This document shows positions 37,291-46,107 of a DNA stretch of 64,000 bases, in pieces; within the stretch, counting starts at the first letter, position 1; each line of letters begins with the position of its first letter. A model generated the notes under the pieces. The model saw only the letters and a list, made by a program, of their open reading frames with translations, was not told the origin of the DNA and made no database searches. The DNA comes from Alteromonadaceae bacterium XY-R5 (GTDB lineage Bacteria > Pseudomonadota > Gammaproteobacteria > Enterobacterales > Alteromonadaceae): contig LXWE01000001.1 of assembly GCA_001660395.1 (NCBI GenBank), positions 496,001-560,000 of the forward strand. The letters run 5' to 3'. The position numbers and the translations under genes were made by a program.

Positions 37291-39147
37291 TTATAGAGTT
37301 AAGCTTTTATTACCGATGAAATCCGGCACCTGTTTTTTCAGATCACCAAATTCAAATGACTTCGCTGACACCTTATTTTGAACAGCGTTAAATAAAGTAC
37401 TGATATCTCGATTTCCCTGAGCTAATTCATCCACAAGGAAATAGGTGAACAAACGGTAGCCTTTGTCTTCGTACATATTAGAAAACTGTGCTTTTTGACC
37501 AGCAGTAAGTACCGTCATCTTATTGGTATCAATAATCAGCTTTTTAGGCACTAGCCTTGATGCCGCAACACCTTTGAAAACCGATTCACCATCCGTCACA
37601 CCCGAAAAACAACTGTCAATAAAGGCCACCACGTGCCCAGCCTTTGACTGACTTAGCCTTTGATAGATATTGGTTAATTTAAAAGATGTATCATCTCCGA
37701 GATAATCCGGTATTTTATCTGCGGGCAATAAGTAAGCCTCTTGAGTTGGCAATACTGGTATCCCATGCCCGTTATAGTAGATAAAAATAGTATCCCCTTC
37801 GGCGATATTGTCTAGCACCAATGATAGGGTGTCTTTAATAGCAGCACTGGTGGCGTCACTATCGTATAAGTTGTAGATATGTCGTTGCGGGACGCCCAAT
37901 AACTTATGCGCTGTTAACGCCATCAGTTCCCCACTACGCCTCGAAAACGTGACATTGTCGGTATTTTTATATTCTTCAATTGCAATGTTAATAAACCAAC
38001 GAGATGAATCCTCCGCATAAGAAGACATTCCCACAAGCTTTTGCTCTAACGAACTTGTTTTGGGTTCAACCGCCTTTGAAGCTTTATCGACCTTAATATC
38101 TAACAGATTTGGGTTCTGTAAATCTGATACATTTGAAGTAAATTCACGTTGTTTTTGTTGCAATATGACAGAGTCAAATCCGATAGATGCTGTCTGCAGT
38201 TCATGTCGGAACATAGTATTGGTTGGTGATGCGACGTATTTATTACTTGATAGCGCTAAATCTGCACCATCAAACAAAATGGCATCATTTTTCAGCGAAA
38301 AACGCATGATTGGAGCTATTTCAGCGGCAGATTCTGCAACAGTTTTCGCTATTTCTAAAGGCACTGCTGCCTTCATACGAAAATCAAAGACTCCCTCCAA
38401 TGCCTGATAACTAAAATACATTTGTTGATTTTCAGCGTCGTAACTTTCAAAGGTCACTTGAGGTGGTGAAAATACCATAGACAGAGCTTTGGCATAAAAC
38501 TCGCCAAGTTTGCTGGGCAATCCGCGTTTACGCGCTTCTAATTCCTTAGCACTACTTTCAACTAGCTTGTTGCGCTCAAGTACCGCAAGCCGATAATTTT
38601 TCTGTATTTCAGCTAGTTTTAGTTTTCTCTCCTCTTTCGATTTAGCAATTCGACTATCAAATTGCTTTTGCGTTTCGAATTGGCTTTTTTCCAATTTTTG
38701 TGCGGGAGGGATAGTCGGTTGAGGAACCAGTGCAGGAACAGTTTTCCCTACCTCTGTCAGATAGTTCAATTGAAGTAATCGAAGGGTGTTTTTAATCCGT
38801 TCAACAGCCGAAATGCTGAAATCACAGGCTGGATGTTGCTTCATAACAAGACTACTTCGGTAGTCTTTATCCTTCGCGAATAAGTTACTCGCCAGTGAAT
38901 CGTCGACGTCCTTTTCTTCTACAAAATACTTGCTTAGGCTATCTATTCCTTCGAAACTTGTAATCCTCAAGGCCCCCTTTAGAGTCCAGACAGTGGCTGA
39001 ACTATTATCACAAAAAGAATGATTAAACGACGAAATCGAAAATGCTGTACCGCCTGAATCATGCAGGGCGGCGCTATCCATGACTTGCGACTCTTGAGCA
39101 ATGACACCTGTACTCAATAGAAATGCGACGAGAATCCCATATTTCAC
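37291..39147 (-). CDS. Exported caspase-family (C14) peptidase
   Basis: 618 residues from a GTG with GGAG 7 nt upstream. A signal peptide covers residues 1-17. Residues 140-210 are charged and helical, including KSQFETQKQFDSRIAKSK, a motif seen in exported bacterial proteins with DUF4384 or caspase domains. A beta-rich middle part runs to about 330. The caspase p20 fold spans about 385-610: catalytic His461 in IYYNGHGIPVLP and Cys513 in FIDSCFSGV, the dyad order and spacing of C14 peptidases. Both residues are intact. Bacterial caspase homologues usually cut after basic residues, but the target here is unknown. First gene of a three-gene operon, all exported. Confidence 0.85.
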   Translation of the reverse strand: MKYGILVAFLLSTGVIAQESQVMDSAALHDSGGTAFSISSFNHSFCDNSSATVWTLKGALRITSFEGIDSLSKYFVEEKDVDDSLASNLFAKDKDYRSSLVMKQHPACDFSISAVERIKNTLRLLQLNYLTEVGKTVPALVPQPTIPPAQKLEKSQFETQKQFDSRIAKSKEERKLKLAEIQKNYRLAVLERNKLVESSAKELEARKRGLPSKLGEFYAKALSMVFSPPQVTFESYDAENQQMYFSYQALEGVFDFRMKAAVPLEIAKTVAESAAEIAPIMRFSLKNDAILFDGADLALSSNKYVASPTNTMFRHELQTASIGFDSVILQQKQREFTSNVSDLQNPNLLDIKVDKASKAVEPKTSSLEQKLVGMSSYAEDSSRWFINIAIEEYKNTDNVTFSRRSGELMALTAHKLLGVPQRHIYNLYDSDATSAAIKDTLSLVLDNIAEGDTIFIYYNGHGIPVLPTQEAYLLPADKIPDYLGDDTSFKLTNIYQRLSQSKAGHVVAFIDSCFSGVTDGESVFKGVAASRLVPKKLIIDTNKMTVLTAGQKAQFSNMYEDKGYRLFTYFLVDELAQGNRDISTLFNAVQNKVSAKSFEFGDLKKQVPDFIGNKSLTL

Positions 39148-39291
39148 TCAGTTACTCCATTAGCGTTAATATGAAACAAGATCCACTCTAGCAGAAAACA
39201 AATCCATATATAACAATAATTTACATTAATTTAACTTAATTAATTTTATTCCATTTAATTATGAGCTATTGCTGCTCACAGTCAGCGGTAT

Positions 39292-39468
39292 GTGTCTGGC
39301 GTTAAGCTGGAACAAAGCAACCCGCTTCTTTATCCACATTTAGGCGCTGAGTTTTCCTTCGTTAACCAATGGGTATGCATAGAATACAACGAGCCCAAAG
39401 GCATCTGTTATCTTCTGACTAATCCCAACTACGACCCTAATTCTGACTGGTTACAAGAAACTCATTAA
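39292..39468 (+). pseudogene. Short open fragment, possible gene remnant
   Basis: A 58-codon frame from a GTG to TAA, reading SGVKLEQSNPLLYPHLG and IEYNEPKGICYLLTNPNYDP. The frame is open back only to a TGA at 39262, with no ATG and no ribosome-binding site. The composition looks coding, like the C-terminus of a larger protein. The frame of the next small ORF (39509) is open from 39419 and overlaps this one, so the two may be pieces of one gene broken by a frameshift near 39450. Not recognised; low confidence. Confidence 0.3.
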
Positions 39469-39508
39469 ATCAAATGGGATTGAGGACAACGCATTTCTCT
39501 CACTGCGT

Positions 39509-39766
39509 ATGGTGTCGGTGAATGTTTCCACTCCAGATTTTGTTCTTTCGCAAGATCCTGTGTTTGTAGATCATCAAGGACGAAAATATTCGATTAGTGA
39601 AGATACTCTGATAAAGGGATTAACGCAGGGAATCATCATCAGTAATGACTTTACTGCCGATGACAGGATCCAGTCTCGCTGGACGACCTGTTTAGCCAAC
39701 CTAATGTTCTGGCCTGTGCTGCCATTTTTACTGTATGCCTTGTTCAACTCATTGCGGTTTTGGTGA
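39509..39766 (+). CDS. Small hypothetical protein with C-terminal membrane helix
   Basis: 85 residues, not recognised. A soluble part (FVLSQDPVFVDHQGRKYSIS, then TLIKGLTQGIIISNDFTADD) is followed by a membrane segment at about 66-83 (LMFWPVLPFLLYALFNSLRF). No good ribosome-binding site precedes the ATG and the frame stays open about 90 bp further upstream, so this may be the 3' part of a frameshifted gene whose 5' part is the fragment at 39292-39468. Confidence 0.4.
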   Translation: MVSVNVSTPDFVLSQDPVFVDHQGRKYSISEDTLIKGLTQGIIISNDFTADDRIQSRWTTCLANLMFWPVLPFLLYALFNSLRFW

Positions 39767-39937
39767 GGACTGACTTAACTCGCCTGCTTAAATAAAATAA
39801 GCGTGTAAAAAATTACCGTAAATAAGCGTTATTAACTAAGCTCATTAAGCTGTTTGGAATGGATGCCAAGACCTATGTTGTAAGGGCTAAGGAGAATCCT
39901 AATTTTCTTAACAGTAGGATATCAATAGGACATATTT

Positions 39938-40114
39938 ATGAGTGATCAAATGACAGACAGTAACTCTGAAACCGATTATGAAGTCACCGTATCAGAGCCA
40001 GCTACCACCACGCAATTTATCGATTTTTTACGCTCAAAAGGGTTTACCGGTAATGTTGGTGTAAATCCAAACTCCCCAGGCATCATTTGGTTTGGGGCGA
40101 CCTCTGCCAATTGA
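39938..40114 (+). CDS. 58-residue small protein with its own terminator
   Basis: An ATG with AGGA 7 nt upstream opens a 58-codon frame. The N-terminal third is acidic (ETDYEVTVSEPATTT). The C-terminal part is neutral and Gly/Asn-rich, including QFIDFLRSKGFTGNVGVN and PNSPGIIWFG, ending in TSAN. A stem-loop with a T-rich tail begins 13 bp after the stop codon, making a compact one-gene unit. No homology recognised. The acidic leader followed by a distinct tail is reminiscent of peptide precursors, but no modification, protease or export gene is adjacent, so this is only a possibility. Confidence 0.5.
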   Translation: MSDQMTDSNSETDYEVTVSEPATTTQFIDFLRSKGFTGNVGVNPNSPGIIWFGATSAN

Positions 40115-40126
40115 TAAGCGAATGTT

Positions 40127-40155
40127 TAGGAGGTGATGCTTCGCATTTCCTCCTA
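40127..40155 (+). terminator. Rho-independent terminator after the 58-residue ORF
   Basis: TAGGAGG (40127-40133) pairs with CCTCCTA (40149-40155), and the inner ATGC/GCAT pair (40136-40139 and 40143-40146) extends the stem. A T-rich stretch (TTTCAATTTTT) follows. Confidence 0.65.
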
Positions 40156-40199
40156 TTTCAATTTTTCACACCATCCAGCATATCCCACCAAACAGGCAG

Positions 40200-41801
40200 C
40201 TATAACGGCGAATCCTGAGATGGATAAGCTAAAAACACCTCATCTGGGCATGGGTAAGCCGCTTGGTTATTGGCATCCGCCGCACGATTGTCGGTTACGC
40301 TGATGCTGTCAGCCTGTTGGAAGGGAAAATTCACCACCTTGCCGGGGCCGAGCAGGTATTGAATATGATGATGCTGCTCTGGCCGCACTTTTGGCTGGCG
40401 CGGAAATACCACGTTATCGAGCGTTAGCGTTAATGGATACACCAGTTCTTCATTCATATAACCACTGATATCCACAACGGTTTTATTGTATTTCGCGCCG
40501 GGGTAATCCACGTATTGGAAGTCTTTAAGGGTCACATCATGGATATTCGGCGGCAGCTTGGTACTTTTGGTAGTGCTGTAATAGGGGCTGAACACCAATG
40601 GCTCTTTAACCCGGCGCATACACACACCTTGGTACAAAATATCGCTGACCTCGCCGCCTCGCTTGGCGTCGGATTTAATCCGCAGACCAACACCATGGCC
40701 ACTGTCGTTGCCATCGACGACTAAATCCCAAATCTTGATATCGTTCACGCCCGCGTCGGTTTCGCTACCGATGGACATGCCATGACCATAGTAAAAGTGA
40801 TTATGGGCATACAGATGATGCTTAGTCGCGGGGCGTAAATCACTGCTGCTGCCACCGGACTTTATCGCCACGTTATCGTCGCCTGTGCTGATAAAAGAGT
40901 AAGCAAGCGTCACATTTTGGCTGGTGCCTGGGTCGATACCGTCGGTGTTTTTCACCAGTTCAGGAATAAAACAAGTGCTGGGTTTATCCAGCTTGCCGGG
41001 CGCAGGTAACTCCGCTTGCGCGCATTTGTAACCCGGCACACTGTAAGCCAGTGATGGTGTTAACAGCTTAATGCCCCACAGGGTAATGCCATCAACTTCT
41101 TTGCTGCCCACATGAAATTTGGGCGAGTTATACAAACTGATTTTATAAAAGGTGAAGTTTTTGCCACCATCGAGCTGGATCATGCGTGGGTTATTCTGTT
41201 CCAGTTTAACCTTGGCTTTGCTTTGCATGGATAAGTCCCACCAGGTGGTTTTAAATGCACGCTTGCCCGAGGTCAGTACACTGCCGCCGCGCCCGTCGAT
41301 CACGCCTTCGCCGACGATGCCACTATTAACCGTATCGTTAGCGCTGATCCAGGTTTTGCAGCGGTTTTTGATTTTTGGCAGGGCATCGCCACAGACGCCA
41401 TCGCCCAGGTCGTAATCGGCCGGACTGCGCGACGCGAAAAGGGTCACACCTTTATCCACCCATAAAGTCACGCCAGACGTAATTTCAAACGGCCCGCTTA
41501 AAAACGCATTATTGGCGCCATCAGCCACCAGCTTAACGGCGCTGCCTGCCGGGCACTCATTCAGGGCTTGTTGTAAACGGGCAGCATCGGGGCTGGAATT
41601 GGCGGGGTCGTTATCCACTGCCGCGGGCAATATGCCGTTTTCAGCTTCTAACTTGGCCGTTAACGTCGCACAGACGTTTTCAGGCATGCTGGGTTCCGCT
41701 GGCAACAAGGCATCAAGTTCTGCGAAGCGCGATACTTCACTGGCTTGTGCAGATAACATCAAACACCACAACAATCCGCCCAAATACACCTGACTGCGCA
41801 T
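40200..41801 (-). CDS. GH28 polygalacturonase
   Basis: 533 residues with a signal peptide (cleavage near AQA, 20). The right-handed beta-helix family shows all catalytic landmarks: NTDGIDPGTS, STGDDNVAIKSG with the paired Asp, GHGMSIGSET and RIKSD. These correspond to NTD, DD, GHG and RIK of GH28. It hydrolyses alpha-1,4-galacturonan in pectin, probably outside the cytoplasm. It is alone here; no lyase or uronate catabolic genes are in the window, but the GH53 galactanase at 10.5 kb would act on pectin side chains. Length is somewhat above the single-domain average because of an N-terminal extension of about 80 residues. Confidence 0.95.
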   Translation of the reverse strand: MRSQVYLGGLLWCLMLSAQASEVSRFAELDALLPAEPSMPENVCATLTAKLEAENGILPAAVDNDPANSSPDAARLQQALNECPAGSAVKLVADGANNAFLSGPFEITSGVTLWVDKGVTLFASRSPADYDLGDGVCGDALPKIKNRCKTWISANDTVNSGIVGEGVIDGRGGSVLTSGKRAFKTTWWDLSMQSKAKVKLEQNNPRMIQLDGGKNFTFYKISLYNSPKFHVGSKEVDGITLWGIKLLTPSLAYSVPGYKCAQAELPAPGKLDKPSTCFIPELVKNTDGIDPGTSQNVTLAYSFISTGDDNVAIKSGGSSSDLRPATKHHLYAHNHFYYGHGMSIGSETDAGVNDIKIWDLVVDGNDSGHGVGLRIKSDAKRGGEVSDILYQGVCMRRVKEPLVFSPYYSTTKSTKLPPNIHDVTLKDFQYVDYPGAKYNKTVVDISGYMNEELVYPLTLTLDNVVFPRQPKVRPEQHHHIQYLLGPGKVVNFPFQQADSISVTDNRAADANNQAAYPCPDEVFLAYPSQDSPL

Positions 41802-42052
41802 ATGCCCTCCAAACCCGATTTCAAACTACATCCGAAAATATCTTCTGTTTATAACGGGTTAGCGCAGCAAAAGTCGACCCTTTTCCCAAATGCAATAGGC
41901 TTTTGCACCCCATCTGAATAACTGGCGTTCAGAAAAATTCACTGGTTAATAATCGGCTTTGCCTTCACAGATCTTTGGCAAGCAGGATTCACTCTTCTGA
42001 TCCTGTTGTTCAATGGTACCCTAGCCCCAGTTATTTTGATGCAAGGATGCAG

Positions 42053-42919
42053 ATGCTGATTGCTTCCCTCATTTATTCGTTTTTGATGCTTGCCGCAGGC
42101 ATAAGTAAAGTTGCCCGTGTGCGCTTTGGCCTGCCGGTGTTATTGGGGTTGCTGCTGCCTTTGGGCCCAGTGCAATGGCCCTTTAGTGTTATCGCCATTG
42201 GCTATATTGGCCTGACCTGGTGGATGCAACAGCCGAATATTCCCAACTGGCAAACCTGGCCATTGCGGCTGCTTTGGTTTGCCCTGAGTGCGGGCTTGTT
42301 TATCCATGCCCTGCCCGGCTATCAGGGCTTGCTGCTGGCTGAACACGCAACGGTAAAACCCGGCAGCATTGCGGTAAATCTGTATCTGAACACAGATAAA
42401 GTCTTGGTGGCCTGGTCGCTATTAAGTTGGTGCCCGTTATTTGCGCCTGCAATCAAGCGCCCCTGGCAAACGCCAAACAGGCATACACTGCTGCTGATCC
42501 CTGTGGGCGTTGTTGCACTAATGGGCTTGGCTAATATTCTTGAACTTACCCACTGGCAACCGGGTATCAGCGCATGGTTTTGGGTACTGCTGATATCAAA
42601 CCTGCTCAATACCTGCGTGGCAGAGGAGTTGTTATTCAGGGGAATACTACAGCGCTGGCTGGCCGACAAATTCAGCGCGTGGTTACCCTCAGGCGTTGGC
42701 GATAAAACGGGGATTATCGCGGCGTTGCTACTCAGCAGTGTATTGTTTGGCGTGGCGCACTTAGCGGCGGGTGGCTTATTTGTGTTACTGGCGAGTTTAG
42801 CCGGGCTCTTGTATGGGCTGGTGTTTTTGCTCAGTGGCCGCCTGATATATGCGGTGCTGTGTCACTGGGCCTTAAACATGACCCAGCTGTTGTTGCTGAC
42901 CTGGCCGATGAGTGCTTAA
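42053..42919 (+). CDS. CPBP-family intramembrane glutamic endopeptidase
   Basis: 288 residues from the ATG at 42053, which has AAGG 6 nt upstream; longer frames to 41975 lack support. About eight membrane helices. The CPBP motifs are EELLFRGILQRW (EExxxR), FGVAHLAAGG (motif with the first catalytic His) and the late CHWALNM. Members act as Rce1-like proteases or as immunity proteins to bacteriocins. The last 63 bp of the coding sequence are duplicated 3.5 kb downstream, so the gene end is the boundary of an inserted or rearranged cassette. Confidence 0.92.
   Translation: MLIASLIYSFLMLAAGISKVARVRFGLPVLLGLLLPLGPVQWPFSVIAIGYIGLTWWMQQPNIPNWQTWPLRLLWFALSAGLFIHALPGYQGLLLAEHATVKPGSIAVNLYLNTDKVLVAWSLLSWCPLFAPAIKRPWQTPNRHTLLLIPVGVVALMGLANILELTHWQPGISAWFWVLLISNLLNTCVAEELLFRGILQRWLADKFSAWLPSGVGDKTGIIAALLLSSVLFGVAHLAAGGLFVLLASLAGLLYGLVFLLSGRLIYAVLCHWALNMTQLLLLTWPMSA
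42851..42913 (+). repeat. 63-bp direct repeat, left copy (3' end of the CPBP gene)
   Basis: Positions 42851-42913 match 46435-46497 at 62 of 63 bases, same orientation. The only difference (G at 42898, T at 46482) is a silent third-position change in a Leu codon. This copy is inside the intact CPBP gene and continues as GCT-TAA. Confidence 0.95.
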
Positions 42920-42982
42920 ACTGGTTACCAACTCGCATACTGATCCTAAGACACGTGGGGGCTACGGCATACGAGGGTAATA

Positions 42983-43933
42983 TTACAACTGCGCGTGTTG
43001 TTTCTTATAACTCTGAGGTGATATACCGGTTTTTTGCTTAAACACCCGCCGAAATACTCGCTCAGAGCCAAACCCCACTTCAGCAGACAAATAACTGATT
43101 GGCAGCGGTCTTTCCCGCAATAATTGGGTTGCCAAGATGATGCGCCAGTGATTCAGATAATCAATGGGCGTGCGCTGTACCAGCTCACGAAAGCGATTTG
43201 AAAATCCTGTGCGTGACATCCCTGCTTCTTTAGCCAGCGCCGCCACATCCCAGTGTTCACGGGCCTGTGTATGGATGCAATGAAGGGCGCGTAAAATGCC
43301 AGGTTCCTTTAATGCCCCTAACCATGCAGGATACTGCTGCTGTTGCGATAGGATAAAATCCCGTAACAAACTGATATACATCCACTCTGCCAGATGAGAT
43401 GCCACCGCAAAAAAACCCTTACCTTGTTCGGCCTCTTTACCGGCTAAAAAATTCAGAGCAGGCTTCATCGCTTGTACAATGCTGGCGTGTTGAGCTGAAA
43501 AGTAAATAAAGTCAGGTAACACTTCGAGTAACGGGTGGCTAGGCTGGTTGTATAACTCAAATGCAAGGATCACCAAACGGGTTTGCTCTCCCTGCCCCCC
43601 CCAGCTAACTTCCAGGCGCTCAGACGGTGCAAAATGGGCAAAACCCGGAAACTCCGCATATTGCCAAATCTCGGCCAGGCCCGATAAGGGGCTATCCGCA
43701 GCCGAAGAAAAACCACAATCGCCGCCTCTGGGACAAAGTAAAATATCCCCCGCCTGCAACCACTGTTGCGCTCCCTCTTTGGGCCGAAAGCAACATATCC
43801 CTGACATCACACACAAACAAAACGCATGCTTAAATGTAGAGTTATCAACCCCCCAAGGGGCCTGCAACTGCCAACTTGAGACCAGCATTGACTGTACTTT
43901 CAAAGCCAACAACGCATTACTCAACACATCCAT
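42983..43933 (-). CDS. AraC-family regulator with cupin_6-type sensor
   Basis: 316 residues. The N-terminal domain is of the AraC-cupin type (WGVDNSTFKHAFCLCVMSGICC, here abbreviated, then LQAGDILLCPRGG). Two helix-turn-helix units follow: WDVAALAKEAGMSRTGFSNR and the signature VGFGSERVFRRVFKQKTGIS. It is divergent from the reductase/oxygenase pair with 133 bp between the starts and probably activates them in response to an aromatic compound. It lies inside the segment bounded by the 63-bp repeats. Confidence 0.93.
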   Translation of the reverse strand: MDVLSNALLALKVQSMLVSSWQLQAPWGVDNSTFKHAFCLCVMSGICCFRPKEGAQQWLQAGDILLCPRGGDCGFSSAADSPLSGLAEIWQYAEFPGFAHFAPSERLEVSWGGQGEQTRLVILAFELYNQPSHPLLEVLPDFIYFSAQHASIVQAMKPALNFLAGKEAEQGKGFFAVASHLAEWMYISLLRDFILSQQQQYPAWLGALKEPGILRALHCIHTQAREHWDVAALAKEAGMSRTGFSNRFRELVQRTPIDYLNHWRIILATQLLRERPLPISYLSAEVGFGSERVFRRVFKQKTGISPQSYKKQHAQL

Positions 43934-44066
43934 CCCGCCTCCTTTTGTATGATTTGACCGACAATTTAAATTAACAGGTATATATCGTCCAGTATCACTC
44001 AGTTTAACATTTTTAACATTCTTGCAAAGACATTCCCGGTAAACGGGATATCAACCAGGACTTGTT

Positions 44067-44996
44067 ATGCAACTGAGACTCGACTCTATCCGTTACGCCA
44101 GTCAGGATGTGCATCTATTTAGCTTTTGCGCCGATGATCGCCGGGTATTACCCCAGGCCCCCGCCGGCGCGCATATTTGCCTGCACTTAGGCCCCAATTT
44201 ACGTCGCTATTATTCCGTTTTAAACAGCGAAGCTACGCCTCATGAATACGTGATCGGAGTGAAATACGAACCTGAAGGTAGAGGCGGTTCACGCTGTTTA
44301 CATGAATCACTCAGAGTGGGCAGCGTGCTTGAGATAGAAGGGCCGAACAATGCCTTTTACCTAGCAGAACATGCGCCAATGCATGTATTAATTGCCGGTG
44401 GAATTGGCATTACACCTTTATATGCCATGCGCAATGAACTGATACGCCGGGGACAGCCCTACCAGTTACACTATGCCTGTAAAACCTCCCTACAAGGATT
44501 GTTCAGCCAAGAGCTGGGAAAAGATCCCTACTGCCAGCATTACTACAGTCAAACGGAGGGTGGCAAACTCGATTTACCCCAAATCATTACTGCCTCTCCG
44601 GCGGGCAGCCACTTTTACTGCTGTGGTCCACAGCCCATGTTAGCAGCCTTTGAACAGGCATGTGCCGGCCTGGATCCGAGCCAGGTACATTATGAACAAT
44701 TTCAGGCCGCTACAGCCACAAGCGCTCAGGGCACCTACATCGTTGAATTACAACAAAGCGGCACCGAAATCACTGTGGAAAAAGGCAGCACCATTTTGCA
44801 CAGCTTGTTAGCCGCAGGCATTGATGTGAATTATTCCTGTGAACAAGGCATTTGTGGTGTTTGTGAAACCCGCGTTCTTGAAGGCACGCCAGAGCACCGT
44901 GACATGCTCCTGAGCGATGCCGAAAAAGAAGCCGGTCAAAGCATGATGATTTGCTGCTCAGGCAGTCAGTCGCCACGACTGGTATTAGATCTATAG
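44067..44996 (+). CDS. PDR/VanB-type ferredoxin-NAD(P)H oxidoreductase
   Basis: 309 residues. A flavin-binding domain (RRYYSVLN near 48-55, RGGSRCLHE), a NAD(P)H-binding domain (LIAGGIGITPLYAM, then YCCGPQPML) and a C-terminal plant-type 2Fe-2S domain (YSCEQGICGVCETRVLEG, plus a final CCSG Cys) occur in the order of phthalate-dioxygenase-reductase/vanillate demethylase reductases. It passes electrons from NAD(P)H to the Rieske oxygenase encoded 44 bp downstream. A good operon partner; the pair is under the divergent AraC gene. Confidence 0.95.
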   Translation: MQLRLDSIRYASQDVHLFSFCADDRRVLPQAPAGAHICLHLGPNLRRYYSVLNSEATPHEYVIGVKYEPEGRGGSRCLHESLRVGSVLEIEGPNNAFYLAEHAPMHVLIAGGIGITPLYAMRNELIRRGQPYQLHYACKTSLQGLFSQELGKDPYCQHYYSQTEGGKLDLPQIITASPAGSHFYCCGPQPMLAAFEQACAGLDPSQVHYEQFQAATATSAQGTYIVELQQSGTEITVEKGSTILHSLLAAGIDVNYSCEQGICGVCETRVLEGTPEHRDMLLSDAEKEAGQSMMICCSGSQSPRLVLDL

Positions 44997-45040
44997 GGCC
45001 ATATCGGGCCAATTTCCATCGCTAAATTAAGGATATAACC

Positions 45041-46072
45041 ATGCAACATCCGATGATTGAATACCCTAAACACCAATGGTGGATTGCTGCCACCTCCAAC
45101 GAAGTTAGCCGTGACTTGCTGGCTCGCACTCTATTAGAAAAGCGCGTTGTCATGTACCGACAAGAAAACGGCGACCCTGTGGCGGTTGAGGGTTATTGCC
45201 CACATCGCAACTACCCATTAGAAAAAGGAACTCTGTCAGGTGATGCCATTCGCTGTGGTTACCATGGCTTTGAATTTGATCAACAAGGTATATGCAGCCA
45301 CATTCCCTCCCAAAGCCAGTGCCCTAATAGAGCCGTATTACGCAGCTTTCCTATCATCGAACGTGGCGGCCTGATTTGGATATGGATGGGGCCTCCAGAG
45401 ACTGCCACAGTTGATGCCTTACCTGATACCTATAGCATGGGCCTGGGTGCGCCCGGCTGGCAGGTGGAAGTCAGCCCGGTGGCCGCCTTAAAAGGCCGCT
45501 ATTCGCTGCTGATTGATAACCTGATGGATCTTACTCATGTCAGTTTTATCCACGCAGATACGATTCCTGCGGGTGAGCAAGTAGTCAAAATTCCAAATGA
45601 AATCATGGCCGAGAATGGCCGTATTAACGTCATCCGTAAAGGCATAGGGATACCCTCCAATCCCTTTTTTAAGTTTATGTTTCCCGACTATGATGGGCCC
45701 GTTGATCAACATTTTGACACAGATTATATCGGCCCCTGTATTATCCGTACCGGCGGTGCATTAAGTCAGTCTGACACCAAAGAACATCTGGGAGCCATCA
45801 ACTTTATTCATGGCATTACCCCCGAAACACGTCATTCTACCCATTACTTTGTGCTGATTGCCCGCGACTTTGCCCTGGACAGACCCGAAGTCGGTCAGGC
45901 ACATCTGAAAATGGGGGATATGATCCAGCCTCAAGATATCGATGCCATTGAGGCCATTGAACTGGGGTTACGTCAGTTCCCGGATATGCCACCTGAAATT
46001 TCCTGTCAGGCAGACCTTGGCGGATTGAAAGTCCGTCGCCAGCTCGAAGCGCAAATACTGGCAGAACAATAA
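45041..46072 (+). CDS. Rieske non-haem iron oxygenase, VanA-type
   Basis: 343 residues. The Rieske cluster is bound by C53-x-H55 and C72-x-x-H75 (YCPHRNYPLE and CGYHGFEF). The mononuclear iron site is DLTHVSFIH with H166 and H171. This is the arrangement of aromatic O-demethylase or hydroxylase alpha subunits such as vanillate O-demethylase (VanA); no beta subunit is present, consistent with that class. Preceded by AAGGA. The substrate is probably a methoxylated or other aromatic acid but cannot be read off. Downstream is a terminator and then the second 63-bp repeat. Confidence 0.93.
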   Translation: MQHPMIEYPKHQWWIAATSNEVSRDLLARTLLEKRVVMYRQENGDPVAVEGYCPHRNYPLEKGTLSGDAIRCGYHGFEFDQQGICSHIPSQSQCPNRAVLRSFPIIERGGLIWIWMGPPETATVDALPDTYSMGLGAPGWQVEVSPVAALKGRYSLLIDNLMDLTHVSFIHADTIPAGEQVVKIPNEIMAENGRINVIRKGIGIPSNPFFKFMFPDYDGPVDQHFDTDYIGPCIIRTGGALSQSDTKEHLGAINFIHGITPETRHSTHYFVLIARDFALDRPEVGQAHLKMGDMIQPQDIDAIEAIELGLRQFPDMPPEISCQADLGGLKVRRQLEAQILAEQ

Positions 46073-46083
46073 TTCAGTCCTTC

Positions 46084-46107
46084 GGCCCCATCTCATAATA
46101 TGGGGCC
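46084..46107 (+). terminator. Stem-loop after the Rieske oxygenase gene
   Basis: GGCCCCAT (46084-46091) pairs with ATGGGGCC (46100-46107) around an 8-nt loop, 11 bp past the stop codon, followed by AGTTTAT. A reasonable terminator with a weak U-tract. Confidence 0.6.

Noticed and set aside
42859-43041. 60-codon forward frame across the end of the CPBP gene
   Set aside because: Overlaps the real gene out of frame and runs into the AraC gene; it is a by-product of the repeat.
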